Shown: positions 19,301-28,010, counted from the first letter of the stretch. The stretch is DNA of 64,000 nucleotides from Arthrobacter oryzae (GCF_003634095.1 NZ_RBIR01000002.1:1-64000); one strand, 5' to 3'. Notes: generated by a model from the sequence alone, not told the origin. Numbers and translations: made by a program.

Positions 19301-20417
19301 TTCCCGCGGCAAGGTGCTGGATGAGGGCAAGGACCTCGGCGCGCTGCAGGAGCGGCTGGCCCCGGCCACCCGCCGGGCCATCGCCGAATCCCTCGGTGCC
19401 ACCCCGGCCACTACAGCGCCCCCCGCGAGAGGGAAGTCCGGCGGCCAGGGCCCCGCGAACGGGGCGGACGGGCGCCGGGCCTCCCGGTCCGGAGCATCGC
19501 CTTCGGCCGCCGCGGCTGGCGCGGCATCCGCCGCCCAGGCCGGCTTCACCGAATTGTCCGGTCTGACGGACTGGACGTTCGGCCCCGTTCGGCGCCAGGT
19601 CCAGGGCAGCGTCGGCGGGCACACGGTCACGGGCTACCCTGCCTTGGTGGACGAGGGACAGTCGGTGGCGCTGCGGCTCTTCCAAACGCAGTCCGAACAG
19701 CAGGAGGCCATGCGCGCCGGCGTCATCCGGCTCCTGGCTCTCAAGGTGCCGCCGCCGGACCGCTACGTCCTGGAGCACCTGAACAACACCGAGAAACTGA
19801 CGTTCAGCCAGAACCCGCACGGTTCCGTGGCCGCGCTCATCGCGGACTGTGCCCTGGCCGCCATCGACAAACTCACGCCGGCCGAGCTGCCGTGGGACGA
19901 GGTTTCCTTCAAGGCGCTCTACGAGAGTGTCCGGGCGGAGCTGATCGACACCGTCTTCACGGTCACCGCCGTCGTTGAACGGATCCTTGCCAGCACCCGC
20001 CGGATCGAAAAGCAGCTCAAGGGCACCACGAGCCTTGCCCTCATCAGTGCGCTCAACGACGTCAAGAGCCAGCTGGAGCAGCTCGTGTATCCCGGGTTCG
20101 TGGCACGCACGGGCTACGCGCAGCTCAGCCAGCTGCCGCGCTACCTAGCGGCGATCGAAAAACGCCTCGAGAAGCTGCCGGGCAACGTCCAGCGGGACGC
20201 CCAGCACATGGCCGCCGTCCAGGCCCTCGAAGACGACTACGACGACGCCGTCTCGGCGCTCCTGCCGGGGCGGCGGGCCGGCGCGGAGTTAACCCAAGTG
20301 CGCTGGATGATCGAGGAACTGCGGGTGAGCCTCTTCGCCGTCGAGCTCGGGACCGCGTATTCGGTGTCCGAAAAGCGCATCCGGGCGGCGCTTAACAAGG
20401 TACTGGCGCCGGCGTAG
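16365..20417 (+). CDS. hrpA: ATP-dependent RNA helicase HrpA
   Basis: A DEAH-box helicase of 1350 residues. Motif I is GETGSGKTTQ near residue 34, DEAH is in IIIDEAHERSLNIDF near 135, motif III ITSATID near 165, and motif VI QRSGRCGR near 355. The HA2/OB-fold region and the large C-terminal DUF3418 region typical of HrpA follow. In E. coli HrpA resolves stalled ribosomes and acts in mRNA processing. Two hydrophilic low-complexity inserts (near residues 205-225 and 1020-1060) are clade extras. ATG 16365 has no Shine-Dalgarno, and TAGACT at 16349-16354 lies just upstream, so the leader is very short or absent. The end of the gene forms one arm of a 20-bp inverted repeat. Confidence 0.95.
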   Translation: MTLHISYPAELPVSERREDLMAAIAANQVTIIAGETGSGKTTQIPKMCLELGLGEKGLIGHTQPRRLAARTVAERIAEELGVEIGQEVGFQVRFTGEVSRSTKVKLMTDGILLAEIQRDRLLRKYNAIIIDEAHERSLNIDFILGYLKRILPQRPDLKIIITSATIDPERFAKHFGSEDQPSPIIEVSGRTFPVEIRYRPLSQPAGGAGAGTEDGAGEGSGSDDELEEDRDPLDAVCDAVDELALEAPGDILIFFSGEREIRDAAEALNARIQSNRRLAGTEVLPLFARLSLQEQHKVFHPGSKRRIVLATNVAETSLTVPGIKYVIDTGTARISRYSHRTKVQRLPIERVSQASANQRSGRCGRVSDGIAIRLYSEEDFESRPLFTDPEILRTNLAAVILQMTAMGVARGPKDVENFPFVEPPDSRAINDGVSLLRELGALNAARQEPTDGGDGRTGPRRGGTDTGRSGGGLTAVGQQLAQLPVDPRLGRMIVESGKRGCVREVMILAAALTIQDPRERPTDKQQLAAEKHARFRDENSDFTGYLNLWNYLQEKQQELSSTAFRRLCRNEFINYLRVREWQDLFAQLRQLARPLGISLDNKRLADPVGNHDGIHISLLSGLLSHIGILDERKREYAGARGSRFAIFPGSALFKKSPTFVMAAELVETSRLWARVAAKFDPLWAEQVAPGLVKHSYSEPHWSKKMGAVMAHEKVTLYGVPIIPNRRINYGSVDPELCRELFIRHALVEGDWQTHHKFFHRNRALLHEVEELEARMRRRDILVDDETLFEFYDARIGRTVVSERHFDKWWKDARQQDPTLLDFDQSLLISEDAAALDDSAYPKTLLHKGFELPLSYEFHPVAPGSPPNPSDGVTAEVPVLFLNQLDDAAFRWLIPGQRVELVTALIKSLPKQIRKNFVPAPDVARQAVAALEADFDPATDELEPSLELVLRRIRGQVIPPGSWNWDAVPPHLRVSFRVVDSRGKVLDEGKDLGALQERLAPATRRAIAESLGATPATTAPPARGKSGGQGPANGADGRRASRSGASPSAAAAGAASAAQAGFTELSGLTDWTFGPVRRQVQGSVGGHTVTGYPALVDEGQSVALRLFQTQSEQQEAMRAGVIRLLALKVPPPDRYVLEHLNNTEKLTFSQNPHGSVAALIADCALAAIDKLTPAELPWDEVSFKALYESVRAELIDTVFTVTAVVERILASTRRIEKQLKGTTSLALISALNDVKSQLEQLVYPGFVARTGYAQLSQLPRYLAAIEKRLEKLPGNVQRDAQHMAAVQALEDDYDDAVSALLPGRRAGAELTQVRWMIEELRVSLFAVELGTAYSVSEKRIRAALNKVLAPA

Positions 20418-20453
20418 CCCCCTGGGGGCTTCGCGGCGCCAGTACCTTGTTAA
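20392..20453. terminator. Bidirectional terminator: 20-bp inverted repeat spanning the hrpA stop
   Basis: TTAACAAGGTACTGGCGCC at 20392-20410 (plus one further pair) is the exact inverse of 20435-20453. The palindrome AGCCCCCTGGGGGCT-like core lies between. It includes the last hrpA codons and its TAG and sits between two convergent genes, hrpA and the HIT gene, so it can end transcription from both sides. T-rich ends flank each arm (TTGTTAA). Confidence 0.85.
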
Positions 20454-20468
20454 CTCAGGCCGGAGGAG

Positions 20469-20897
20469 CTAGGCGTTCGGGACGTGCTCCGCGTGTCCTG
20501 CCGCGCGGAGGCCCTCGCGGAGCTTCTCCGCGTTGGCGTCCAGCTTGGCCGGATCCGGGTGCTGGTCCACCGAGCCGAAGTCAAAGTCCGCCATCGAGTT
20601 GGAGGGCCACACATGGACGTGCATGTGATTGATTTCGTAGCCGGCCACGATCAAGCCGGCCCGGGCGGCGTCGAACACCTCCACCTGGACGGCGCCGATC
20701 TTCCGGGCCACCTCCATGACCCGGGCGAGCGTCTCGGGGGAAGCGTCCGTCCAGCGGTCCACTTCCTCCGTGGGCACCACCAGGGTGTGGCCGTCGGCCA
20801 GCGGCCCCACGGTCAGGAACGCCACGACGTCGTCCTCCCGCCAGACGAAGCGGCCGGGGATCTCGCCGTTGATGATTTTGGTGAAGAGACTGCTCAT
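20469..20897 (-). CDS. HIT-family nucleotide-binding protein
   Basis: A 142-residue histidine-triad protein, a class that hydrolyses or transfers nucleotide phosphoramidates. The N-terminal CIIN-like start reads LFTKIINGEIPGRFVWRED, and the triad is INHMHVHVWPS near residue 95. The length is standard. Its ATG overlaps the stop of the alcohol dehydrogenase gene (20894-20897), so the two are translationally coupled. No functional link is known to me. The substrate cannot be predicted. Confidence 0.92.
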   Translation of the reverse strand: MSSLFTKIINGEIPGRFVWREDDVVAFLTVGPLADGHTLVVPTEEVDRWTDASPETLARVMEVARKIGAVQVEVFDAARAGLIVAGYEINHMHVHVWPSNSMADFDFGSVDQHPDPAKLDANAEKLREGLRAAGHAEHVPNA

Positions 20898-22060
20898 GCG
20901 TCCGCCTTTTCCGTCGGGGACCCCAGGGTGCTGACGTCCAGGACAAAACGGTACTTCACGTCGCCGGCCACCATGCGGTCATAGGCGTCGTTCAGCTGGT
21001 CTGCGCCGACCACCTCGACGTCGGACACCACGCCGTGCTCGGCGCAGAAGTCCAGCATCTCCTGGGTCTCGGCGATGCCGCCGATCAGTGACCCCGCGTA
21101 CGCGATCCGGCGCCGGATCAGTGCGCCGGGATTGACGGGCGGCATTGCTTCGGAGGGCAGGCCCAGCTGGAAGAGGGCGCCGTCCAGGCGCAGCGTGTGG
21201 AAGTACGGATTGAGGTCATGCGGCGCGGCGACGGTGTCGATGATGACATCGATGCTGCGGTTCGCGGCTTCCATCGCGGCCGGGTCCGTGGAGAGGATGA
21301 CGTCATCGGCGCCCAGCTCGCGGGCCGCGGCGAACTTCCTTTCGGACGTCGTAAAGACCTTGACCTCAGCACCCATGGCCTTGGCGATCTTGACGGCCAT
21401 GTGGCCGAGGCCGCCGAGCCCGACGACGCCGACGACGTCGCCCTCTTCGACTTCGAAGTGGTTCAGCGGCGAATACGTGGTGATGCCGGCGCACAGCAGG
21501 GGCGCGGCCGCGGCGGGATCCAGGCTCTCCGGGATCCGCAGGACGTAGTTGCGGTCCACGACGATGGACGTCGCGTAACCGCCCTGGGTGATGGCGCCGT
21601 CGTTGCGGGGATCCTTGGCTCCGTAGGTTCCCACCATGCCGTTTTCGCAGTACTGCTCGAGGCCGTCCAGGCAGCTGTCGCATTCGCGGCAGGAGTCCAC
21701 CATGCAGCCCACGCCGACGCGCTCTCCGACCGTGAAGTCGTCGACGTCGGAACCGACCCGGGTAACCCGGCCGACGATCTCGTGGCCCGGGATCAACGGA
21801 TACGTGTCACCGCCCCATTCGCCGCGGGTGGCGTGCACGTCGGAGTGGCACAGTCCGCAGAATTCGATGGCGATCTCAATGTCATCCGCCTTGGGCGCGC
21901 GGCGGGAAACTGTCAGGGGCACAAGCCCGCTTTCCGGTGAGGTGGCACCGTAGGCAGCGGCCAGGGTTGCGCCGGTGGTGTCAGCGCTGGTGTTCGAGGG
22001 GGTGTCCACATCCGGCAGCGGCTTGGCAAGGGGCGGGGGTACAGGGCGTCCAGGTGTCAT
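20894..22060 (-). CDS. Zinc-dependent NAD(P)-linked alcohol dehydrogenase
   Basis: A medium-chain dehydrogenase of the YahK/CAD-like type. Catalytic zinc ligands are in FCGLCHSDVHATRGEW and PGHEIVGRV, the structural zinc site is a four-cysteine cluster starting GCMVDSCRECDSC, and the dinucleotide motif is GVVGLGGLGHMAVK, so NADP is likely. These enzymes reduce aromatic and aliphatic aldehydes. ATG 22058-22060 is exactly 6 nt after a TAGCGT box, which supports it as a leaderless start and gives 388 residues. A GTG 51 nt downstream, which would remove the Pro-rich N-terminus, is the alternative. It is followed by the coupled HIT gene. Confidence 0.88.
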   Translation of the reverse strand: MTPGRPVPPPLAKPLPDVDTPSNTSADTTGATLAAAYGATSPESGLVPLTVSRRAPKADDIEIAIEFCGLCHSDVHATRGEWGGDTYPLIPGHEIVGRVTRVGSDVDDFTVGERVGVGCMVDSCRECDSCLDGLEQYCENGMVGTYGAKDPRNDGAITQGGYATSIVVDRNYVLRIPESLDPAAAAPLLCAGITTYSPLNHFEVEEGDVVGVVGLGGLGHMAVKIAKAMGAEVKVFTTSERKFAAARELGADDVILSTDPAAMEAANRSIDVIIDTVAAPHDLNPYFHTLRLDGALFQLGLPSEAMPPVNPGALIRRRIAYAGSLIGGIAETQEMLDFCAEHGVVSDVEVVGADQLNDAYDRMVAGDVKYRFVLDVSTLGSPTEKADA

Positions 22061-22066
22061 ACGTCG

Positions 22067-22072
22067 ACGCTA
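22067..22072 (-). promoter_or_regulatory. -10 box TAGCGT of the alcohol dehydrogenase gene (leaderless)
   Basis: TAGCGT on the minus strand is followed by 6 nt and the ATG at 22060. No Shine-Dalgarno is present. Confidence 0.5.
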
Positions 22073-22188
22073 CCCCCGCTGCCTGCGTGGATTCCACTTT
22101 GGAGCGCCACGCCACTTTGGACGGAGACGCTTGGCCGCGAGACGGGGCCGCCCGCCGGCCTTCGCGCCAGTGGTCCGTTTGAATAACC

Positions 22189-22734
22189 CTAGACGCCAAC
22201 GAGTTCCTCGGAACTGCGGTGCAAGGCCAAGGCCATAAGTACTTCGTCTTGGTCACCCTCGGGCAACCGGAGGGCAGCGGGCCATCGTCCGATTTCTCGC
22301 CAGCCGCACGATTGGTAGAAGCCCTCCAGACCCATACCTGACCGCAATTTGAGGTGAAGCTGTTCAAGCGCGAGATCCTCCGTCGCCGCTCGGGCCACTT
22401 CCTCCATAAGTGCGCGGCCGACACCACGGTTTCGGAATTCCAATGCTGTCTGGACCCGCAGTACGCGCGCCCAATGCGCTGTGAGTTCGTTCGAATTGCC
22501 GGCCAGGAGCAGCCAGCCGGCCAGCTCGCCGTTCACCGTAGCAAGGAGGATGCGATCCACGTGCTGGTCCAGGGTCCGGACCATGGCGTCAATCGAAGAT
22601 AAGACTTGACCGTCGGATACCGGCGGGAAAGGAAAGCCCACCGCGCCCCCGGCGTTGGACACGTCCCGCCAACACTCCAGAAGCTGGTTCCTTAAATGGG
22701 GCTTGACCATTGCAGGGGTAGTCAGCCAAGACAT
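22189..22734 (-). CDS. GNAT-family N-acetyltransferase
   Basis: An acetyl-CoA-dependent acetyltransferase of unknown substrate. Motif A, which binds the CoA pyrophosphate, is [13 protein letters not shown] about two-thirds in, preceded by the beta strand [11 protein letters not shown], and [11 protein letters not shown] is the usual C-terminal motif. The start is uncertain: I give ATG 22734 ([11 protein letters not shown], 181 residues). ATG 22749 and the longest start at 22800 are possible, and none has a good ribosome binding site. Local base composition is a little less GC-rich than its neighbours, which may hint at a later arrival. It is divergent from the DUF222-HNH gene. Confidence 0.8.
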   Translation of the reverse strand: MSWLTTPAMVKPHLRNQLLECWRDVSNAGGAVGFPFPPVSDGQVLSSIDAMVRTLDQHVDRILLATVNGELAGWLLLAGNSNELTAHWARVLRVQTALEFRNRGVGRALMEEVARAATEDLALEQLHLKLRSGMGLEGFYQSCGWREIGRWPAALRLPEGDQDEVLMALALHRSSEELVGV

Positions 22735-22868
22735 GTGAAGTTTTCCCATCATGCTCAGAGTCTTCCAGAGGCTCGACCGCATACGTGCCATGTCCCCCAC
22801 ATGGCCGGTTATTTGGCCCCGATTCTGGCTGGCCCTTTAATGTCGGTCCTCCGGAGGAGAGTGGATTC

Positions 22869-24572
22869 ATGGACGGCAATCAGGAGCCCGATGTGGCTCA
22901 GCCAAAAGGCGTGACGGTCATGGATGTGGCCCTCACGTTGGCTGCCGTCCGCCCGGCAAAGGACAGTGCCGGGATGGTCGACCAGCTCCGCGAACTCGAG
23001 GACCTGAAATGTGCGGCCTCCGCCCTGCAGGCCCGTATCTCCGTCTCATTCGATATCGCCCAACGCCGCGAGCAGGCCGACGCCGGGATGCCCGCGGATA
23101 AGCTCGGGGCCGGGATCGGCGCGCAGATCGCCTTGGCCCGGCGCGAATCCCCGGCCAAGGGCGGGCAGCTCCTGGGCCTGGCCAAAGCCCTCGTGACCGA
23201 AATGCCCCACACCCTCGCCGGGCTGGAAACCGGGCAGCTCAACGAATGGCGGGCCACCCTGCTGGTGCGCGAAACCGCCTGCCTGACCCCGGCCGACCGG
23301 GCTGCCGTCGACGAGGAACTGGCGCCCGACACCGGCACGTTCGCCGGCGCCGGTGACCGGGCCATTGGTGCCGCGGCACGGGCCGCCGCGTACCGGCGGG
23401 ACCCGCGCTCCATCACCCAGCGCGCGGCGCACGCCGCCACCGAACGGCACGTCAGCCTGCGCCCGGCCCCGGACACCATGTGCCACCTGACCGCGCTGTT
23501 GCCGGTCGCCGAAGGGGTGGCCGTCCACACCGCCCTGACCCGGCACGCCGATTCCCTCCGCAACGCCGGGGACCCCCGCACCCGCGGCCAGGCCATGGCC
23601 GACGCCCTCGTCGAACGCGCCACCGGCACCCCCGGCGGGATCAGCGGGGTCGAGATCCAGGTCATCCTGACCGACCGCACCCTCTTCCAGTCCGACGCCG
23701 AGCCGGCCGTGCTCCCGGGCTACGGCGTCGTCCCCGCCGAATGGGCCCGCACCCTCCTCACCGGGCACGCCGCCCATTATTCCGCGGACTCCGGCCCCGC
23801 CGCACGCCGGCCACCGGACCCCGGAGACCACGGCTTCAACAAGCACGACCCCGGCGCTCCGCCCGGGCCACGCGTCAACTGCGGCAGTGGCGACGGAGAC
23901 GGCGCGGCCCCGGATCCGAGTGACGGTGCTGCCGGTGGGGTTGGTACCGGAGGGATTGCTGACGGCCGGGACGGACGCGACCCGGCGTTCGCGCTCTGGC
24001 TCCGGCGGCTTTACACCCACCCGGGCACCGGCGACCTCGTGGCCATGGACTCCCGTGCCCGGATCTTCCCCGCCGGACTGCGCCGCTTCATCACCGCCCG
24101 CGACCACACCTGCCGCACCCCGTACTGCGATGCCCCGATCCGCCACCTGGACCACATCATCCCGCACCACGACGGCGGCCCCACCACCGTGGCCAACGGC
24201 GCCGGACTCTGCGAAGCCTGCAACCACACAAAAGAAACCCCCGGCTGGAACGCCCGCCCGATCCCCGGACCGGAGCCCCAGAACGGTTTGGCAGCCGGAC
24301 CCGGGTCCGCGCCCGGTCACAGGCACACCATCGAACTCACAACCCCCACCGGCCACAGCTACCGGTCCACCGCACCAGCCCCACCCGGCACACGACTGAC
24401 CGGAATCCCAGCCTCTGGTGATCACGCCTCGGGGGTGCCGCTGTCTGGAACAAACCTGTCTCGTTCGCTTCCACACGGTGCCGCGCAGCCCAGCTCTTGC
24501 GAGCGCCGTCAGCTCCTCGAGCGGGCGAAGGCCCTCAAGAGCCTCAAGCGCACAACTGTCGCGGCGGCCTGA
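22869..24572 (+). CDS. DUF222 (13E12 repeat family) HNH endonuclease-domain protein
   Basis: A 567-residue protein. An N-terminal DUF222/13E12-type helical domain (about 1-300) is followed by a Gly/Asp-rich linker and a C-terminal HNH nuclease domain: [15 protein letters not shown], then [15 protein letters not shown] and [14 protein letters not shown] near residues 400-460. These give the zinc cysteine pairs, the catalytic DHI histidine and the final N and H. Such genes occur in many copies in actinobacteria. Their role is unknown, with mobile-element or DNA-repair links proposed. GGAGGAGAG about 8 nt upstream fixes ATG 22869. It stands alone with no transposase nearby. Confidence 0.88.
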   Translation: MDGNQEPDVAQPKGVTVMDVALTLAAVRPAKDSAGMVDQLRELEDLKCAASALQARISVSFDIAQRREQADAGMPADKLGAGIGAQIALARRESPAKGGQLLGLAKALVTEMPHTLAGLETGQLNEWRATLLVRETACLTPADRAAVDEELAPDTGTFAGAGDRAIGAAARAAAYRRDPRSITQRAAHAATERHVSLRPAPDTMCHLTALLPVAEGVAVHTALTRHADSLRNAGDPRTRGQAMADALVERATGTPGGISGVEIQVILTDRTLFQSDAEPAVLPGYGVVPAEWARTLLTGHAAHYSADSGPAARRPPDPGDHGFNKHDPGAPPGPRVNCGSGDGDGAAPDPSDGAAGGVGTGGIADGRDGRDPAFALWLRRLYTHPGTGDLVAMDSRARIFPAGLRRFITARDHTCRTPYCDAPIRHLDHIIPHHDGGPTTVANGAGLCEACNHTKETPGWNARPIPGPEPQNGLAAGPGSAPGHRHTIELTTPTGHSYRSTAPAPPGTRLTGIPASGDHASGVPLSGTNLSRSLPHGAAQPSSCERRQLLERAKALKSLKRTTVAAA

Positions 24573-24626
24573 GAGCAATGAATCGCAGCACTGCCTGCCA
24601 GTTTGTCCGCCGGAAACCAGGTGAGA

Positions 24627-25499
24627 CTAGTGGGAAGCGGCGTTCTCGCTGTACGGCGCAGCGCCGGTGACAACGTCGTTGGACGAATTGTGGCACCACT
24701 CCGAGAATGAGCCCGGGTACAAGGCCGCAGAGAGGCCGGCGATCTCAAGGGCCGCGATTTCGTGGGCGGCCGTCACCCCGGAACCGCAGTACACGGCGGT
24801 GGGCACGCCTGCCCGGTAGCCAAGCCGCTCGAAGCGCTCGCGCAACTCTGCCGGCGCCAGAAACGCCCCGTCGGCCCGCAGATTGCCCGTAGTGGGGGCA
24901 CTCACGGCGCCCGGGATGTGGCCGGCCCGGGGATCCACGGGTTCGATTTCGCCGCGGTAGCGCTCGGCCGCGCGGGCGTCGAGAAGCAGTCCACGCTGTC
25001 CGCAGGAAGCTGCCTGCCCGGCGTCGATCGACGGCATCGCCCCCTCGGAGAGGGTGACGTTGCCAGGCTCAGGCTGTTCGGCTCCCGCGGCCAGGTCCAA
25101 CCCTGCGGCGCGCCAGGCAGCCAGGCCGCCGTCGAGCAGGCGGACCGAACGGAAGCCGGCGTTGCGCAGCATCCACCACAGCCGCGCGGCTGCCATGTTG
25201 CTGCTGTCGTCGTACGCCACGACGGCGTCGCCGTCGCTGATGCCCCAGCGGCGCGCGGACTCCTGGAACTGCTCCTGCGGGGGCAACGGATGCCTTCCGC
25301 GGGCCGGTTCCGCCGGACCGGCGAGTTCGGTGGCGAGATCCACGAAGACGGCTCCGGGAATGTGCCCGCGCAGGTAATGGTCGTAACCATGCGGGTCACC
25401 CAGCGCCCAGCGAACGTCAAGGACCACTGTGCGCTGGCCGGATTCGCCGGCACGGTCCAGTTGGTCCTTCAGGGCAGCTGCATCGATGAGGGTGTCCAT
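24627..25499 (-). CDS. Sulfurtransferase (thiosulfate/3-mercaptopyruvate type, two rhodanese domains)
   Basis: A 290-residue tandem rhodanese. The first, inactive domain begins VVLDVRWALGDPHGYDHYLRG. The second carries the active cysteine in VYCGSGVTAAHEI near residue 240. The loop CGSGVTA is of the 3-mercaptopyruvate sulfurtransferase type (CG[S/A]GVTA). It moves sulfane sulfur from mercaptopyruvate or thiosulfate to thiols or cyanide. ATG 25499 lies 6 nt after TAGAGT (25506-25511), so it is probably leaderless. It is divergent from, and 48 bp away from, a Cds1-like cysteine desulfhydrase, pointing to shared cysteine/H2S metabolism. Confidence 0.92.
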   Translation of the reverse strand: MDTLIDAAALKDQLDRAGESGQRTVVLDVRWALGDPHGYDHYLRGHIPGAVFVDLATELAGPAEPARGRHPLPPQEQFQESARRWGISDGDAVVAYDDSSNMAAARLWWMLRNAGFRSVRLLDGGLAAWRAAGLDLAAGAEQPEPGNVTLSEGAMPSIDAGQAASCGQRGLLLDARAAERYRGEIEPVDPRAGHIPGAVSAPTTGNLRADGAFLAPAELRERFERLGYRAGVPTAVYCGSGVTAAHEIAALEIAGLSAALYPGSFSEWCHNSSNDVVTGAAPYSENAASH

Positions 25500-25505
25500 G
25501 CGCCC

Positions 25506-25511
25506 ACTCTA
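25506..25511 (-). promoter_or_regulatory. -10 box TAGAGT of the sulfurtransferase gene (leaderless)
   Basis: TAGAGT on the minus strand is followed by 6 nt and then the ATG at 25499. It lies 24 bp from the oppositely oriented -10 box of the divergent gene, so the two promoters overlap back to back. Confidence 0.55.
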
Positions 25512-25535
25512 TCTTCGGCGTCCGGGCTCGCCCGG

Positions 25536-25541
25536 TAGGCT
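25536..25541 (+). promoter_or_regulatory. -10 box TAGGCT of the Cds1-like gene (leaderless)
   Basis: TAGGCT is followed by 6 nt and the GTG at 25548. No ribosome binding site is present, so a leaderless transcript is likely. Confidence 0.55.
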
Positions 25542-25547
25542 GTAGCG

Positions 25548-26666
25548 GTGAACACCGCGCACCAGCAGGACCGGGCCTGGGCCGACGAAGCCGTCCGCCG
25601 GATCAACGCCGAGAGCAACCGATCAGCCGACACGCACCTGTATTCGATGCCGCTCCCCGCGCACTGGGGAGTGCAGCTGTACCTGAAGGACGAATCGACG
25701 CACCGCACAGGCAGCCTGAAGCATCGGCTGGCACGTTCGCTGTTTCTGTTCGGCCTCGTCAACGGCTGGATCCGGGAAGGCACCACAATCGTTGAGGCCT
25801 CCAGCGGCAGCACCGCCGTCTCCGAAGCTTATTTCGCGCAGTTGCTGGGGCTCCCCTTCATCGCGGTGATGACCCGGACCACCAGTCGGGAGAAGATCGC
25901 CCTGATTGAACAATTCGGGGGCTCCTGCCATCTGGTGGACCACGCCTCCGAGGTCTACGCGGCGGCCGCGGACCTGGCCAGCAGCACCGGCGGGCACTAC
26001 ATGGACCAATTCACGTATGCAGAGCGGGCCACGGACTGGCGCGGAAACAACAATATCGCCGAGTCGATCTTCGGCCAGTTGGCCCTGGAAGAGCATCCCG
26101 TCCCACACTGGGTAGTGGTCGGCGCAGGCACCGGCGGGACCAGCGCCACGATCGGCCGGTACCTGCGCTATCACCGCCACCCAACGAGGCTCGCCGTCGT
26201 TGACCCGGAAAATTCCGCGTTCTATCCGGGCTGGCTGGCCAGCCAGTCCGACGGCGGGACCCTAGCCGCCGGGACAGCTCCTGCCGCGCCGGCCGCCGGA
26301 TTGCCGTCCCGCATCGAGGGCATCGGCCGCCCGCGGATGGAACCGAGTTTTGTGCCCGCCGTGATCGACCACATGATCCGGGTGCCCGACGCCGCATCGG
26401 TGGCGGCTATGCGCCACCTCAGGGAGCACGCCGGACTGCACGCCGGGCCCTCCACGGGCACCAATCTGTGGGGCGTGTGGCAGCTGATCGCCGAAATGGT
26501 CGCCGAGGGCCGTCGGGGCAGTATCGTCACGCTCATCTGCGACGCCGGAGACCGCTACGCCGGCAACTACTACAACGCGGAGTGGCTGGCCGCCCACGGC
26601 CTGGATCCGGAACCGCACGAGGCGACGCTGCGCGAATTCTTCGACCGCGGCGTCTGGCCGGCCTGA
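25548..26666 (+). CDS. PLP-dependent cysteine synthase-family protein, Cds1-like L-cysteine desulfhydrase
   Basis: A fold-II PLP protein of 372 residues. The PLP lysine is in [14 protein letters not shown] near residue 64, the substrate loop is [17 protein letters not shown], the phosphate-binding loop is [18 protein letters not shown], and the C-terminal [14 protein letters not shown] is present. The SLKHR and EASSGSTA variants and the C-terminal NYYN segment resemble mycobacterial Cds1 (Rv3684), which degrades cysteine to pyruvate, ammonia and H2S, rather than biosynthetic CysK. The GTG start at 25548 sits 6 nt after TAGGCT. The divergent neighbour is a sulfurtransferase. Cysteine desulfhydrase activity is inferred from family resemblance. 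Confidence 0.85.
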   Translation: MNTAHQQDRAWADEAVRRINAESNRSADTHLYSMPLPAHWGVQLYLKDESTHRTGSLKHRLARSLFLFGLVNGWIREGTTIVEASSGSTAVSEAYFAQLLGLPFIAVMTRTTSREKIALIEQFGGSCHLVDHASEVYAAAADLASSTGGHYMDQFTYAERATDWRGNNNIAESIFGQLALEEHPVPHWVVVGAGTGGTSATIGRYLRYHRHPTRLAVVDPENSAFYPGWLASQSDGGTLAAGTAPAAPAAGLPSRIEGIGRPRMEPSFVPAVIDHMIRVPDAASVAAMRHLREHAGLHAGPSTGTNLWGVWQLIAEMVAEGRRGSIVTLICDAGDRYAGNYYNAEWLAAHGLDPEPHEATLREFFDRGVWPA

Positions 26667-26747
26667 CGCCCGGCCGTCTGATTACCCGGTCCCCGACCAT
26701 CCGGAACCCGGCCCTATGGGCCGCAGCGGAGCTGCCGGCCGCGGCGG

Positions 26748-27404
26748 CTAAACTTCCACGGAATCGCCGCTGGAAAGGTGCCGGTATTCGGTTCCGTATT
26801 TCGCACCGATCCGGGTCACGTGGCCTTCCACCAGACCGCGGCCCATCTCGTTCAGGAGCGCATCGTGGACCGGGAAGGCCTTTGGCGCGCGGACGCCGAT
26901 CACAAAGTCCACCACCTCGCCCACCTTGTTCCAAGGTGCATGGATGGGCACCAGCAGCGTCCGGACGTCGACGCCGTCGGGAATCGCGAAGGAGTCCCCC
27001 GGGTGGTAAACGTTGCCGTCCACCAGGTAGCCGACGTTGGCCACCACGGGAATCTGCGGGTGGATGAGGGCATGCTGGCCGCCAAAAGTCCGGACCGCGA
27101 AGCCGGCGGTTTCAAATTCCTCACCGGCGGACGCCGCATGGATGCGGCTCCCGGCGTCGGGCGCCTTGCTGCGGAGCGTGGCGGCCACCGCTTCCGGGGC
27201 GAAAAGCTCCAGGCCAGTGTTCGACTGCAGCGCCGCCGCGACGGCGTCCGCGTCCACGTGGTCGGCGTGCTCGTGGGTGATCAGCACGGCATGCGCTCCG
27301 GCCAGTGCCTGGTCCGTCTCCGAGAACGTGCCCGGGTCAAACACCAGCACCCGGCCGTCCTTCTCAAGGCGAACACAGGCATGCGTGAATTTCGTGAGCT
27401 TCAT
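26748..27404 (-). CDS. Metallo-beta-lactamase-fold hydrolase (UPF0173-like)
   Basis: A 218-residue MBL-fold protein with the metal motif THEHADHVDADAV near residue 44, preceded by the first-strand signature LTKFTHACVRLEKDGRVLVFDPG. The later metal histidines are in GGQHALIHPQIP and VLIPIHAPW-like LLVPIHAPW. The substrate is unknown. Such proteins are often RNA- or lactone-hydrolase-like. ATG 27404 lies 6 nt from a TAGGCT box whose -35 candidate TGGACA is 17 bp further upstream, the best promoter of its kind in the window. Confidence 0.88.
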   Translation of the reverse strand: MKLTKFTHACVRLEKDGRVLVFDPGTFSETDQALAGAHAVLITHEHADHVDADAVAAALQSNTGLELFAPEAVAATLRSKAPDAGSRIHAASAGEEFETAGFAVRTFGGQHALIHPQIPVVANVGYLVDGNVYHPGDSFAIPDGVDVRTLLVPIHAPWNKVGEVVDFVIGVRAPKAFPVHDALLNEMGRGLVEGHVTRIGAKYGTEYRHLSSGDSVEV

Positions 27405-27410
27405 CCGGCC

Positions 27411-27439
27411 AGCCTAGGGAACAGCCGTCACGGTGTCCA
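27411..27439 (-). promoter_or_regulatory. Promoter of the MBL-fold gene (TGGACA-17-TAGGCT), leaderless
   Basis: On the minus strand TGGACA (27434-27439) and TAGGCT (27411-27416) are 17 bp apart, and the ATG follows 6 nt later. This is a near-consensus housekeeping promoter driving a leaderless transcript. Confidence 0.65.
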
Positions 27440-27533
27440 CGGAGCGCTGCCGGCAATCTTGGACGCTGGTAATCTTGGACATTGCCACCACCGGTTAGCG
27501 AGTTACCCGAGAAACCCAAGCGAAGCGAGTTCC

Positions 27534-27998
27534 ATGATGTCCCAGGGCGCCACCGCCGGCAGCGGCCGGGTTCCGGCATCGGCCCCCGCACCGGGCAGGG
27601 AGCAGCGCGTCACCAAGCAGCGCCTCGCCGTCAGTGCTGCCCTGGACGATCTCGCAGACTTCGTCAGCACCCAGGAACTGCACCGGTTCCTCCAGGAACG
27701 TGGCACCACGGTTTCGCTCGCGACGTCCTACCGCATCCTGCAGTCCCTCGCCGACGACGGACTGGTGGATGTCCTGCGCAATGCCGACGGCGAGGCCGTG
27801 TACCGGCGCTGCGCCGTCACCGGGCACCACCATCACCTGCTGTGCCGCAACTGCGGAAAGGCCGTGGAGGTTGAAGCCCCGGCGGTCGAAGCCTGGGCAG
27901 CGCGCATCGCGAAAGAACACGGCTTCAGCGCGGTGGAACACACCGTTGAGATCTTCGGGCTGTGCCCCGACTGCACGCAGTTGCAGGCCGGCCACTAA
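27534..27998 (+). CDS. Fur-family regulator, probably Zur
   Basis: A 154-residue Fur-family repressor. The winged helix runs from TKQRLAVSAALDDLADFVSTQ to SLATSYRILQSLADDGLVDVL. The metal-binding HHHHLLCRNCGKAVEVE and C-terminal LCPDCTQL provide two CxxC pairs and the histidines of Fur proteins. Its 3' end is 13 bp from the convergent znuACB operon, and a Zur-type palindrome precedes that operon, so zinc uptake control is the natural reading. Two consecutive ATGs (27534 and 27537) are possible starts. The frame open further upstream runs antisense through the MBL gene and is a shadow. Confidence 0.88.
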   Translation: MMSQGATAGSGRVPASAPAPGREQRVTKQRLAVSAALDDLADFVSTQELHRFLQERGTTVSLATSYRILQSLADDGLVDVLRNADGEAVYRRCAVTGHHHHLLCRNCGKAVEVEAPAVEAWAARIAKEHGFSAVEHTVEIFGLCPDCTQLQAGH

Positions 27999-28010
27999 CC
28001 GAGGCCGCGG

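Noticed and set aside
17640..19820. 726-codon minus-strand frame inside hrpA
   Set aside because: It lies entirely antisense to a gene with strong helicase motifs and has no recognisable domain.
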